A stretch of DNA of 56,064 bases from an uncultured Acetatifactor sp. (GTDB lineage Bacteria; Bacillota; Clostridia; Lachnospirales; Lachnospiraceae). Position numbers and translations under genes: made by a program. The stretch spans positions 1-56,064 of the forward strand of contig CAJTOJ010000025.1 in the NCBI GenBank assembly GCA_910577665.1, read 5' to 3'. The notes under the pieces were generated by a model that did no database searches, was not told the DNA's origin, and was given only the letters and a program-made list of their open reading frames with translations. This document shows positions 44,401 to 52,231 of the stretch, in pieces. Numbering within the stretch: position 1 is the stretch's first letter; each line of letters opens with the position of its first letter.

Positions 44401-44602
44401 TGTGATGAGCGGCTATGAGGCTACAAAGAGGATCCGGGAACTGGAGGATCCCAGACTGGCAGGTATCCCGATCATTGCCATGACAGCCAACGCTTTTGAG
44501 GAGGATAAGCAGGAGGCCCTGGCCTGCGGTATGAACGGCCATATAGCCAAACCCATCAATGTAGAACAGCTTTTTGACACCATGGAGGAGGTCCTACAGT
44601 AG
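41453..44602 (+). CDS. Hybrid sensor histidine kinase with two receiver domains
   Basis: The 1049-residue protein is cytoplasmic, with no membrane helix. Residues 1-115 form a receiver-like or unknown domain. PAS domains lie at about 135-245 (NLIWYKDKNGIHEKVNDSF), 255-375 (SINRAALNILGYESQEEL) and probably 385-515. The kinase core has FLSNMSHDIRTPMNAIVG with His547 and an ATPase with ILLNLLSNSVKYT-like N box and GTGLGMSITKNIVDMM. REC1 has Asp839 in VYVIDWLLPD and REC2 has Asp979 in LVLMDVQMP. Such kinases relay phosphate internally; no output domain is fused. GGGGGAGACAGGT precedes the ATG. The AraC gene at 44795 follows in the same direction and may belong to the same regulatory unit. Confidence 0.88.
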   Translation: MYQCHIHFYLAGCADRVFRLIKEMHPMEHFSYGFVESEYLEEGLCKKADVILANCKGLDEDGMIETGKMISATGEAQIILLADKGQVPFLLEQMPGVRDIWTGDMSDGEIRFRLDRWRETYKQEKDFWETRHFFDATINNIPNLIWYKDKNGIHEKVNDSFCRTVNKTKQQVEGRGHAYIWDVEQDDPACIESENEVMSKQRTFVSEEIIKTGDGMRTLTTYKSPLYDLDGSVMGTVGVAIDVTQERAYEQEIIQKNRTLETIFTTIDCGVIRHTLDGAQVLSINRAALNILGYESQEELEADGFCLVAASVVPEDQQRVRDCIQELKKEGDSVSVEYRVRHKDGKMLHVMGNIKLLMEDGRLVCQRFLLDCTEQKQKENENKRHQRELIQALSIDYYLVCSFDLDTGQGVALRNEDHRGNLFDPAFSGYISLEESMEHYIRQSVYEEDQEMLRNASSLDYLKEELAGKKLVYTNFRVSNNGVTEYFQMKVVRVGSWDGSYGIVLGFRSVDAEIRGEMEKKSLLEDALSQANKASKAKSMFLSNMSHDIRTPMNAIVGFTSLAITHIEHRDQVEGYLKKIMSSGNHLLSLINDVLDMSRIESGKIRLEEKPCSLPEILHGLRNILQADVHAKQLELNMDAVDVVDEEIFCDKLRLNQVLLNLLSNSVKYTGAGGSVSVRVTEKAGAPEGYANFEFKIWDTGIGMSEEFVTHIFEPFERETTTTLSGIPGTGLGMSITKNIVDMMNGSIEVKSKQGVGTEFTVSFTFRLNEEEKGEMEIPGLRNCRALVVDDDFNCCDSVSYMLGQLGMRAEWTLSGKEAVLHNHQAAMRGDDYGVYVIDWLLPDMNGVEVTRRIRKETGGKAPVIVLTAYDWSDIEEEAREAGVTAFCSKPLFFSELRKCLNGILGIKENQQKKQKVDKAGRFRGGCLLLAEDNELNQEIAVAILEEAGFTTEVAANGQIAVDMLMKAGPGHYQLVLMDVQMPVMSGYEATKRIRELEDPRLAGIPIIAMTANAFEEDKQEALACGMNGHIAKPINVEQLFDTMEEVLQ

Positions 44603-44613
44603 GGCAACAGGTG

Positions 44614-44652
44614 TCTTGTGCCAGAAAATCCCATGGATTTTCCGACACAAGA
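44614..44652 (+). terminator. Long hairpin after the hybrid kinase gene
   Basis: CTTGTG pairs with CACAAG, and GAAAATCC pairs with GGATTTTC around CAT, with a small internal loop. There is no T run, so a weak terminator or mRNA end structure. Confidence 0.5.
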
Positions 44653-44794
44653 GGATAAGCTATGGACAGGGAAGGTACAGTGACCTGGATGACCAGCGGG
44701 GAGATAGCAGGTTCTATCTGTCCGCTGTTTTGGTAATAGGGAGATAGAAAAGATCCGGATAATACCTGGGCAGATACAAAAGCGGAGGAAGGAT

Positions 44795-45634
44795 ATGGCG
44801 CAGGCATTGGAACTGTATGAAAAAAAGGTGCTGAGAGATGAAGAATTTCCCATCCAGCTGTTCCGCAGCAGATTCCATATAAAAGGGCGTTGTTTTGCGC
44901 TTCATTGGCACGAGCATATTGAGCTGCATTATGTGGTGGACGGGCAGACAGTTATCAGACTGGATCAGGAGGATCTGGAAGCTTCCAAGGGAGACCTGGT
45001 TATTGCCAACAGCAATATTCTGCATGAAGGTTTCTGTGACGGAACCCCTGTGGAGACATTGGTGGCCATCTTTGACATGGCTGATTTCTCCAGAGAGCTT
45101 GCAGACAAAAACATCATCTTCCAGCCCCTGGTCCATAATGATCCGGAGGTGGTCCGGATCATGGAGCGTATATCCGAGGAACTGGCTGGCCAGGAGATCG
45201 GCAGCAGGCTGGTGTGCAAAGGCTATCTGTTACAGCTTGTGGCGTATCTGGTGCGGCATTATGCCCTGGAGATGCTGGACCGGGAGGACAGTCTGCGGCG
45301 GAGGAAGAAGCTGGAACGATTGAATATTGTATACCAGTATATTGAGAGCCATTATTCTGAAGCCATCAGCAACCGGGAACTGGCGGACTTGATCCATGTG
45401 AGCGAGGGGCGGTTTGGCCATATATTCAAGGAGAGTGCAGGGGTGGCACCTTTGCAGTATATCAATGAAGTGCGCCTGCAGAAGGCCATGCACCTGTTGA
45501 AAAAAGGAAACTACACAGCCACGGAAGTGGCGGATGCAGTGGGGTTTTCCGATTACAACCATTTTGGCCGCCTGTTTCGGCGTACATTTGGATGCACGCC
45601 TCTGGAGGTGCGGGAAAATAGCAGAATCATATGA
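44795..45634 (+). CDS. AraC-family regulator with cupin domain
   Basis: The 279-residue regulator has an N-terminal cupin (HWHEHIELHYVVDGQTVIRL) that binds a small ligand, probably a sugar. The C-terminal double helix-turn-helix contains NRELADLIHVSEGRFGHIFK and ATEVADAVGFSDYNHFGRLF, ending FGCTPLEVREN. GCGGAGGAAGG precedes the ATG. It lies directly ahead of the sugar-oxidation gene set (45964-51899) and is the best candidate for its control. A strong terminator follows. Confidence 0.88.
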   Translation: MAQALELYEKKVLRDEEFPIQLFRSRFHIKGRCFALHWHEHIELHYVVDGQTVIRLDQEDLEASKGDLVIANSNILHEGFCDGTPVETLVAIFDMADFSRELADKNIIFQPLVHNDPEVVRIMERISEELAGQEIGSRLVCKGYLLQLVAYLVRHYALEMLDREDSLRRRKKLERLNIVYQYIESHYSEAISNRELADLIHVSEGRFGHIFKESAGVAPLQYINEVRLQKAMHLLKKGNYTATEVADAVGFSDYNHFGRLFRRTFGCTPLEVRENSRII

Positions 45635-45638
45635 GTTT

Positions 45639-45678
45639 ACAGCAGAAGAATTCTATCTTTCTTCTGCTGTTTTTTTAT
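45639..45678 (+). terminator. Rho-independent terminator
   Basis: ACAGCAGAAGAA pairs with TTCTTCTGCTGT and is followed by TTTTTTT. It separates the AraC gene from the sugar-oxidation genes. The 285 bases that follow up to 45963 form the leader of the next gene; I see no convincing gene in them. Confidence 0.9.
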
Positions 45679-45963
45679 AATGAAATTAACAGTCAGTTAT
45701 AAGAGGGATATGGTATTGCGTGACGATTTGGACACACTGCCGGAATTGTGCAGGTGCTTATGGGCGGAGCCGGGAAAACGGGATTCTGAAGCAGGCAGGG
45801 CAAAACACAAAGAGTTGGATGCAGGGCACTGTCAGACCGGAAGAGAGGCGGCTGGATGCAGCAGCAATGGCAGGGAGGATGATTGTCACGGCAGAAGGAG
45901 CAGGAACTGGAAGATCTGTCTCAAAGACAGGAAAGCATAGAGAGAAAAACAGGAGGAAATGTC

Positions 45964-46935
45964 ATGAAATTAGGTACTTTTACAGTGGTTCTGGGGGATT
46001 TGCCCCTGGAGGAGGCCTGCCGTTTCCTGGCAGAAAATGGTGTCCAGATGGTGGAGATCGGCTGCGGCGGTTTTCCGGGGAAAGCCCATTGCGATGCGGC
46101 AGCTCTTCTGGCAGAGGAAGGAAAGAGGAAAGCGTTCCTGGATATCATCCACAGGTATGGCCTGGAGATCAGTGCCTTGAGCAGCCATGGGAACATGGTA
46201 CACCCTGACAAGGAAATTGCGAAGAAATTTGATGAGGATCTGACGAATGCCATACTGCTGGCAGAGAAGCTGGGAGTTCCCGTGGTGAACACTTTCTCCG
46301 GCTGTCCCGGCGGCAGCCGGGAGGACAAGACACCCAACTGGGTCACCTGCCCCTGGCCGGATGATTTCTCTGAGATACTGGAGTACCAGTGGAATGAGGT
46401 GCTGATCCCCTACTGGAAGGAGAAGGTGGCTTTTGCAGCAGCCCACGGCGTCCACAAGATCGCCCTGGAACTGCATCCGGGATTCTGTGTGTACAATACC
46501 AGGACCCTTTTAAAGCTGCGGGAGGCGGTGGGGCCTGAGATCGGTGCCAATTTCGATCCCAGCCATCTGATCTGGCAGGGCATGGATCCCTGTGTGTCCA
46601 TCAGGGAGCTTGGGAAGGCAGGCGCCCTGTTCCATTTCCATGCAAAGGACACCAGGGTGGATCCGGTGAATACTGCCATGAACGGCGTACTGGATACCAC
46701 ACATTATGGCAATGAACTGGAACGCTCCTGGATTTTCCGTTCTGTAGGGTACGGACATGGGGAAGATTACTGGAAGGCCATTGTATCGGAACTGCGTCTG
46801 GCGGGGTATGATTATGCCATCAGTATTGAGCACGAGGACAGCTTAATGTCTGGCAGGGAAGGACTGCTGAAGGCCATCCAGTGCTTGAAGAATGTACTGA
46901 TTTTTGAGGAGCGGGGGAATATGTACTGGGCTTGA
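45964..46935 (+). CDS. Sugar phosphate isomerase/epimerase family (xylose-isomerase-like TIM barrel)
   Basis: The 323-residue TIM-barrel protein has metal-ligand stretches IALELHPG (Glu), GANFDPSHLIWQGMD (Asp, His), FHFHAKDT (His) and AISIEHED (Glu), the pattern of AP-endonuclease-2/xylose-isomerase-like enzymes. Members isomerise, epimerise or cleave keto-sugars; in gut bacteria some act on 3-keto-glycosides. AGGAGGAAATGTC precedes the ATG. The next gene follows after 34 bases, and five genes of related sugar-oxidation families follow, so the natural substrate is probably a 3-keto sugar made by the neighbouring dehydrogenases. This last step is inference. Confidence 0.85.
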   Translation: MKLGTFTVVLGDLPLEEACRFLAENGVQMVEIGCGGFPGKAHCDAAALLAEEGKRKAFLDIIHRYGLEISALSSHGNMVHPDKEIAKKFDEDLTNAILLAEKLGVPVVNTFSGCPGGSREDKTPNWVTCPWPDDFSEILEYQWNEVLIPYWKEKVAFAAAHGVHKIALELHPGFCVYNTRTLLKLREAVGPEIGANFDPSHLIWQGMDPCVSIRELGKAGALFHFHAKDTRVDPVNTAMNGVLDTTHYGNELERSWIFRSVGYGHGEDYWKAIVSELRLAGYDYAISIEHEDSLMSGREGLLKAIQCLKNVLIFEERGNMYWA

Positions 46936-46969
46936 CAGGGAGAAGCTTTTTACAGAAAGGGTGAAGGAA

Positions 46970-48019
46970 ATGAAACATGTATTGGCGATGGTAGGATTTG
47001 GCGGAATGGCAGGCTGGCACTATGACCTGATTGAAGGAATGGAAGATCTGGAGGTGGCAGGCATCTGGGATATTAAGGCAGAGAGAAGGGAGTATGCGGC
47101 TTCCAGACAGATCCATGTATACCAGGACCTGGAGGATCTGCTGGCAGATGAAGCAGTGGATCTGGTGTTGATTGCCACGCCCAATGACGTGCACAAGAGC
47201 ATAGCCATAAAAGCCATGGAGGCAGGGAAGAACGTGGTGTCTGAGAAGCCGGTGACCCTTTCCTCAAAGGATCTGACAGAAATGATGGAGGCGGCCAGGA
47301 GAACGGGACGTTTTCTGACAGTACACCAGAACCGCCGTTGGGATGAGGATTTTCTCACAGTGAAAAAAGTCATGGAGGAGGGAAAACTGGGGGAGATCTT
47401 CCGCCTGGAATCCAGGGTTCATGGCTCCCGGGGCATTCCCGGGGACTGGAGGCAGGAGAAGGAACAGGGAGGCGGTATGGTGCTGGACTGGGGTGTCCAT
47501 CTGTTTGACCAGGCATTGCTGCTGTTTCCCGGTGTGAAGCTACAGACGGTGTATGCCACACTGACCCACGTGACCAATCAGCTGGTGGATGACGGCTTTA
47601 CGGCGGATCTGGGCTTTGCAAATGGCGTACATATGCTGGTGGAAGTGGGGACCAGTAATTTTATCAATCTGCCCAGGTGGTATGTGCTGGGAACGGATGG
47701 TACGGCACAGATTAAGGACTGGGGACAGGATATCCGCATTGTACGTGCCCTGGGGACGGACGAAAAGGATGTGGTACCGGTGCGCACTGCGGCAGGACTG
47801 ACTAAGACCATGGCTCCCAGAAGGGATGACAGCATTCACACAGAGGTGGAGTCGGAGGTGAAGAGTGATATCAAGGAATTCTACCAGAACGTGATGGCTG
47901 TGCTGGAAGGCCGGGAAGAGAGCCGGATTCAGCTTTCGGAAGTTATGCGGGTCATGCGGCTCATGGAGGCGGTATTCCTCTCTGCTGAGAGAAAAGAAGT
48001 GATCCGGTTCGAAGACTGA
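46970..48019 (+). CDS. Gfo/Idh/MocA-family oxidoreductase (first)
   Basis: In this 349-residue protein the Rossmann start reads HVLAMVGFGGMAGWHYDLI. LVLIATPNDVHKSIAIKAME and NVVSEKPVTLSS follow (the EKP motif with the catalytic-region Lys). The C-terminal alpha/beta domain has GGGMVLDWGVHLFDQALLLF, the family's D..H pair. It oxidises a sugar hydroxyl using NAD(P) or a tightly bound cofactor. GAAAGGGTGAAGG precedes the ATG. It sits between the two isomerase-type genes, as in known 3-dehydrogenase/lyase gene pairs. Confidence 0.88.
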   Translation: MKHVLAMVGFGGMAGWHYDLIEGMEDLEVAGIWDIKAERREYAASRQIHVYQDLEDLLADEAVDLVLIATPNDVHKSIAIKAMEAGKNVVSEKPVTLSSKDLTEMMEAARRTGRFLTVHQNRRWDEDFLTVKKVMEEGKLGEIFRLESRVHGSRGIPGDWRQEKEQGGGMVLDWGVHLFDQALLLFPGVKLQTVYATLTHVTNQLVDDGFTADLGFANGVHMLVEVGTSNFINLPRWYVLGTDGTAQIKDWGQDIRIVRALGTDEKDVVPVRTAAGLTKTMAPRRDDSIHTEVESEVKSDIKEFYQNVMAVLEGREESRIQLSEVMRVMRLMEAVFLSAERKEVIRFED

Positions 48020-48118
48020 GGCGGGGAGCGGGAGAGCGCATTTACAGACTGGCTGGTGTGCCCGAGAGAGTATGTGGATATGGGGCAAGGGATACCAGGA
48101 TGGGAAAAGGAGGATGGA

Positions 48119-48877
48119 ATGGAGAAATTGCCGATTGCGGTACAGGTGTATTCCGTGCGGGAAGAAGCTGCCGCAGATTTTGACAGCACAATGAGGGCGC
48201 TTGCGGAAATGGGTTATGACGGTGTGGAACTGGCAGGCCTGTATGGGAAGAGTCCCCAGGAGATCCGGCACAGTCTTGACAAGTGGGGGCTACAGGCAGT
48301 GAGCGCCCATGTGCCTTATGAGGAATTTGTAAAGGATCTGGAAGGCACAGTGGAGACCTACAGGGCCATCGGATGTCCTTTTATAGCAGTGCCGTATCTG
48401 GGCGGGGAACGCTGGTATGGCGGCAGCAAATACCAGGAGACTTTATCCTATCTGGCAGTGATTGCGGAAAAATGCAAGGAAGCAGGGATGCAGCTTCTCT
48501 ATCACAACCATGATTTTGAATTTTCAAAAACCCAGGACGGCGCATACCAGCTGGATGCCTTTTATGCAGCCAGTGAGACAGCAGGTCTTGCAACAGAGCT
48601 GGATCTGTGCTGGGTGAAGGTAGGTGGTGCAGATCCTGTGGAATACCTGGGCAAATACAGCGGGCGCTGTCCCGTGGTGCATGTGAAGGATTTCATAAGG
48701 GAAGACGGGGTCGTGCTGGTAGCCCTGGGAGATGGGGAACTGGGGGTTAGCGATGTGGTAGCCCAGGCAGTAAAGAGTGGAACCCAATATCTGGTGGTGG
48801 AACAGGATGACCACAAGTATGGGACCCCTATGGAAAACATGAAGAAGAGCATAGAGTGCTTAAAGGGACTTTCCTAG
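48119..48877 (+). CDS. Sugar phosphate isomerase/epimerase family (second, shorter)
   Basis: The 252-residue TIM barrel starts LPIAVQVYSVREEAAADF, followed by GYDGVELAGLYG and QLLYHNHDFEF with the metal-binding His/Asp region. Then come ATELDLCWVKVGGADPVEYL and VVHVKDFI, with Glu in YLVVEQDD. It belongs to the same superfamily as the gene at 45964 but is clearly diverged and shorter, so a different step in the same pathway is likely. AAAAGGAGG precedes the ATG. The upstream gap is about 100 bases. Confidence 0.85.
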   Translation: MEKLPIAVQVYSVREEAAADFDSTMRALAEMGYDGVELAGLYGKSPQEIRHSLDKWGLQAVSAHVPYEEFVKDLEGTVETYRAIGCPFIAVPYLGGERWYGGSKYQETLSYLAVIAEKCKEAGMQLLYHNHDFEFSKTQDGAYQLDAFYAASETAGLATELDLCWVKVGGADPVEYLGKYSGRCPVVHVKDFIREDGVVLVALGDGELGVSDVVAQAVKSGTQYLVVEQDDHKYGTPMENMKKSIECLKGLS

Positions 48878-49032
48878 TACACAAGTACATTCATTCCAGG
48901 GCAATCGGTGCGAATTGCGCAAGGATGCATTGGTGTACTGGTACCTGTGGAGTTGCAGACAATTATGTATGGATGCAAATAGATCATCTGATGTAAACAG
49001 TCAACAATGTGGATGGATATGGAGGTATCATC

Positions 49033-50109
49033 ATGAAAACGTTAAAAGTAGGTATCGTGGGCTGTGGCGGCATTGCCAATGCAAAGCATCTGCCGGCTAT
49101 CAAGAAGAACGGTCATTTTGAGATCGTGGCTTTCTGTGACTTGATCGAAGAGAGGGCTGAGAAGGCCAGGAAGGAGTATGGCACAGAGGATGCCCGTGTC
49201 TATACGGACTACCAGGAGCTGGTGAAGGAAGACCTGGACGCCGTGTATGTGCTGACCCCCAACAATGCCCATGCACCTGTGACCATTGCAGCGCTGAAGG
49301 CAGGCAAGCATGTCATGTGTGAGAAGCCCATGGCCAAGACCTATGCGGAGGCCAGGGCCATGGTGGAGACGGCAAAGGAGACGGGGAAGATTCTCACCAT
49401 CGGCTATCAGAACCGTTACAGAGGAGATTCCCAGTATCTGAAGCAGGCATGTGAAAATGGTGATCTGGGAGAAATCTATTATGCCAAGGCCCATGCCATC
49501 CGCAGGAGAGCGGTGCCAACCTGGGGGGTATTCCTGGATGAGGAGAAACAGGGAGGTGGTCCGTTGATCGACATCGGTACCCATGCCCTGGATCTGACCT
49601 TGTGGATGATGGACAATTACGAACCTGCATCTGTCACAGGTTCTGTGTTCCGCAAGCTGGCTGACCAGAAGGATACAGGCAATGCCTGGGGAGACTGGGA
49701 TCCGGAGATTTTCACGGTGGAGGATTCTGCCTTTGGGTTTATCAAGATGAAAAACGGCGCTACCATCCAGCTGGAGGCTTCCTGGGCTTTAAACAGCCTG
49801 GAGGTGGATGAGGCAAAGACCAGTCTTTGTGGTACAAAGGCCGGGGCTGACATGAAGGATGGTCTTAGGATCAACCGGGTACAATACGGCAGACAGTGTG
49901 TGGAGAAGCCGGACCTGGCTTCTGGCGGGGTTGCATTCTTTGATGGTGCAAAGGAGAATGCGGAGGATGTGGAGCAGCGTATTTTCTATGAGGCAGTGGT
50001 GGATGGAAAGCCTTTGACGGTGGAACCCGGGCAGGCCCTGGTGGTAACACAGATTCTGGAAGCCATCTACGAATCTGCCAGGACCGGTAGGACGGTATAC
50101 TTTGACTGA
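49033..50109 (+). CDS. Gfo/Idh/MocA-family oxidoreductase (second)
   Basis: The 358-residue protein begins LKVGIVGCGGIANAKHLPAI. AVYVLTPNNAHAPVTIAALK, HVMCEKPMAKTYAEA and GGGPLIDIGTHALDLTLWMM complete the family signature. Sequence around the active site differs from the gene at 46970, so the two probably act on different sugars or in opposite directions, for example oxidation of the glycoside and reduction of the released keto-sugar. GGAGGTATCATC precedes the ATG. The preceding 155-base gap contains no gene. The ThuA-like gene follows. Confidence 0.9.
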   Translation: MKTLKVGIVGCGGIANAKHLPAIKKNGHFEIVAFCDLIEERAEKARKEYGTEDARVYTDYQELVKEDLDAVYVLTPNNAHAPVTIAALKAGKHVMCEKPMAKTYAEARAMVETAKETGKILTIGYQNRYRGDSQYLKQACENGDLGEIYYAKAHAIRRRAVPTWGVFLDEEKQGGGPLIDIGTHALDLTLWMMDNYEPASVTGSVFRKLADQKDTGNAWGDWDPEIFTVEDSAFGFIKMKNGATIQLEASWALNSLEVDEAKTSLCGTKAGADMKDGLRINRVQYGRQCVEKPDLASGGVAFFDGAKENAEDVEQRIFYEAVVDGKPLTVEPGQALVVTQILEAIYESARTGRTVYFD

Positions 50110-50221
50110 TGGATGTTGCGTTGTCTGCAGCGGCGTTTGGGTATGCCATGGAAGCGCACACATAGGATTCATACGGAAACATGGCAGAGGCCTGGGAAGG
50201 GCAGAACGAAAGGAACAGAAT

Positions 50222-50926
50222 ATGAAAGCAACGGTATGGAATGAGAATCTTCATGAAAAAGAGATTCCGCTTGTGACACAGATGTATCCAGGAGGACTTC
50301 ATGCCTATATTGCCGGATTCCTGAAGGATCCGGAGACAGAAGTGCGGACTGCCACCCTGGACGAGCCGGAGTGTGGCCTTACAGAGGAAGTGCTGGCAGA
50401 CACGGATGTGCTGGTGTGGTGGGGGCATATGGGCCATGACCAGGTGCCTGAGGAGATCGTGGACCGGGTGCAGAGACATATCCTGTCGGGAATGGGTCTG
50501 GTGGTGCTTCACTCGGGCCATCATTCCAGGATCTTCCGCAGGATGCTGGGAACCACCTGTAACTTGAAATGGAGGGATGGCGCCAGGGAGCGGATCTGGA
50601 CTGTGAAGCCAAACCATCCCATTGCGAAAGGAATCCCGGAGACCTTTGTATTGGACTGTGAAGAAATGTACGGAGAGCCATTTGACATTGCAGAACCCCA
50701 GGAGACTGTCTTTATGGGATGGTTCAATGGCGGGGAGGTGTTCCGCAGTGGCTGTACCTGGGTCCGGGGAAATGGAAAAATTTTCTATTTCCAGCCGGGG
50801 CATGAGACCAATACCGGTTTCCAGAACGAGTATGTACAGCAAATCATCCGAAATGCGGTGCACTGGGCATGTCCGATCAAGAGGATAGAGCTGGTGTGTC
50901 CTCATTTTGAAGCCCTGGAAGTGTAG
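50222..50926 (+). CDS. ThuA-like protein (trehalose-utilisation family)
   Basis: The 234-residue protein has a class I glutamine-amidotransferase-like fold without the catalytic Cys. Family features are TVWNENLHEKEIPLVTQMYP, DVLVWWGHMGHDQVPEEIVD, GLVVLHSGHHSRIF and FQPGHETNTGFQNEYVQQII. In rhizobia ThuA works with ThuB, a Gfo/Idh/MocA dehydrogenase that makes 3-keto-trehalose. Placement here after two such dehydrogenases matches that pairing. The exact reaction of ThuA is not settled. The start at 50222 follows AAAGGAACAG. Confidence 0.85.
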   Translation: MKATVWNENLHEKEIPLVTQMYPGGLHAYIAGFLKDPETEVRTATLDEPECGLTEEVLADTDVLVWWGHMGHDQVPEEIVDRVQRHILSGMGLVVLHSGHHSRIFRRMLGTTCNLKWRDGARERIWTVKPNHPIAKGIPETFVLDCEEMYGEPFDIAEPQETVFMGWFNGGEVFRSGCTWVRGNGKIFYFQPGHETNTGFQNEYVQQIIRNAVHWACPIKRIELVCPHFEALEV

Positions 50927-50977
50927 GATAACAGAGACGGATGGGCGTGCCGTTTGCATTGGCATGTCAGGGAATGT

Positions 50978-51006
50978 GAAAAAAGTCTGCTTTGCAGGCT
51001 TTTTTC
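50978..51006 (+). terminator. Hairpin with T-rich arm
   Basis: GAAAAAAGTCTGC pairs with GCAGGCTTTTTTC around TTT, 50 bases after the ThuA-like gene. It likely ends the sugar-oxidation operon. Confidence 0.7.
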
Positions 51007-51131
51007 ATATAGAAGAATCGCAAAGGAAGCGGTTTTACCGCATATTCAAACTCAAGGCGTCCGGGCAGAGCGTCTGGACGCGTTTGCCGAAATGGCAGGT
51101 ATACCAGAGCAATATTTCAGAAAGGGATGAA

Positions 51132-51899
51132 ATGGTTATGAAAATCGTTACTTTTAATATCCGCTATGACTGCGGACAGGATGGAATCAATAATTTCAAC
51201 TGCCGGAAACCGCTGATCTTGCAGAAGATCAAGTCGGAGGCGCCGGATATCATCTGTTTCCAGGAGGTGCTGCCCCATGTGGCGGTGTGGCTGAAGGAGG
51301 CCCTGGAGGGTTATTATGTGGTGGGCTGCGGCCGCAGTAAGACCCTGGAGGATGAACAGACAGCCATTGCCTACAGAAGGGATGTGATGAATCTCATACG
51401 CCTGGAGGTCTATTGGCTGTCAGAGACGCCATATGTGCCGGCCTCCCGGTATCCGGACCAGAGTATCTGTCCCAGGGTCTGTACAGAAGCAGTGTTCCAG
51501 GAGTTTGACACAGGCAGGGTGTTTAGGGTGGCCAATACCCACCTGGATCACGAGGGACCGGAGGCCAGGAAGAGAGGAATGCGGCAGATACTGGACCGGC
51601 TGGAGGCAGAGGAGCGCTATGCGGGTACACCTGTGGTGGTCACAGGGGACATGAACGCCTGGCCGGACAGTGATACCCTTGCCGTGCTGGAGGAATATCC
51701 TTATGAAAATCTGGCCAGGGACATAGGGATCACCTTCCATGGGTTTGGAAAGACCAGGGAGCCGGGATGTATTGATTATATCTTTACCAAAGGATTTGCC
51801 TGTGAAGGCATAGAACGGTGGATGGAGGAGCAGGACGGCGTGTTTCTGTCGGATCATTTTCCGGTATGTGCCATCCTGCGTGCAGGGTATGAAAGATAG
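51132..51899 (+). CDS. Endonuclease/exonuclease/phosphatase (EEP) family protein
   Basis: The 255-residue metal-dependent phosphoesterase has the family's ordered motifs: KIVTFNIRYDCG (Asn), PDIICFQEVL (Glu), ANTHLDHEG (His), VVTGDMNAWPDS (Asp, Asn), IDYIFTKGF and LSDHFPVCA (catalytic Asp/His). No signal peptide is visible. Members split phosphodiesters or sugar phosphates; in sugar loci of Clostridia it is often an accessory gene of unknown substrate. AAAGGGATG precedes the start; ATG 51138 is an alternative. A hairpin lies upstream, so it may be expressed separately from the dehydrogenase genes. Confidence 0.85.
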   Translation: MVMKIVTFNIRYDCGQDGINNFNCRKPLILQKIKSEAPDIICFQEVLPHVAVWLKEALEGYYVVGCGRSKTLEDEQTAIAYRRDVMNLIRLEVYWLSETPYVPASRYPDQSICPRVCTEAVFQEFDTGRVFRVANTHLDHEGPEARKRGMRQILDRLEAEERYAGTPVVVTGDMNAWPDSDTLAVLEEYPYENLARDIGITFHGFGKTREPGCIDYIFTKGFACEGIERWMEEQDGVFLSDHFPVCAILRAGYER

Positions 51900-51987
51900 C
51901 GCCCTCCTTTTTGTAGTGCGTGGAAGGGAACAGGTGTAAGGAGGGAAGGTTTTGCGCAGCAGGGGAATTGCAACAGGCAGCCATGGG

Positions 51988-52120
51988 GTTACTGTTCACT
52001 CGATACTGCCGCCAGGTGTTTTCACGCGTTCTTTGCGTGACAAACTCGAGACTGCGTGCGCGAAATCGCTGTTCTTGCGATTTCTGCGCATCTGTTACTG
52101 TGAACGGAGTGAACAGTAAC
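51988..52120 (+). mobile_element. MITE-like element, copy C (133 bp)
   Basis: The element runs from GTTACTGTTCACTC to GAGTGAACAGTAAC and is flanked by perfect 8-bp direct repeats GCCATGGG (51980-51987 and 52121-52128). Its interior is nearly identical to copy A. It inserted in the gap upstream of the chemoreceptor gene; the -10-like TATAAT at 52184-52189 lies between it and that gene. Confidence 0.9.
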
Positions 52121-52231
52121 GCCATGGGAGAATATTTCCAAGAATATTTGCGATTTCCTGTAGAAAAACCGTCTGGGATCTGCTATAATGGTTGCGATAT
52201 GTGCAAGACCAAAATAGGAGGAAGGCTCAAC

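Noticed and set aside
45680..45940. 86-codon frame in the leader of the first isomerase gene
   Set aside because: The start sits inside the terminator tail, the second half is low-complexity Arg/Lys/Cys, and no family is recognised.
51920..52231. 104-codon upstream extension of the chemoreceptor gene
   Set aside because: The extension runs through the inserted element. The AGGAGGAAGG site before 52232 and the start of receptor-like sequence there fix the real start.
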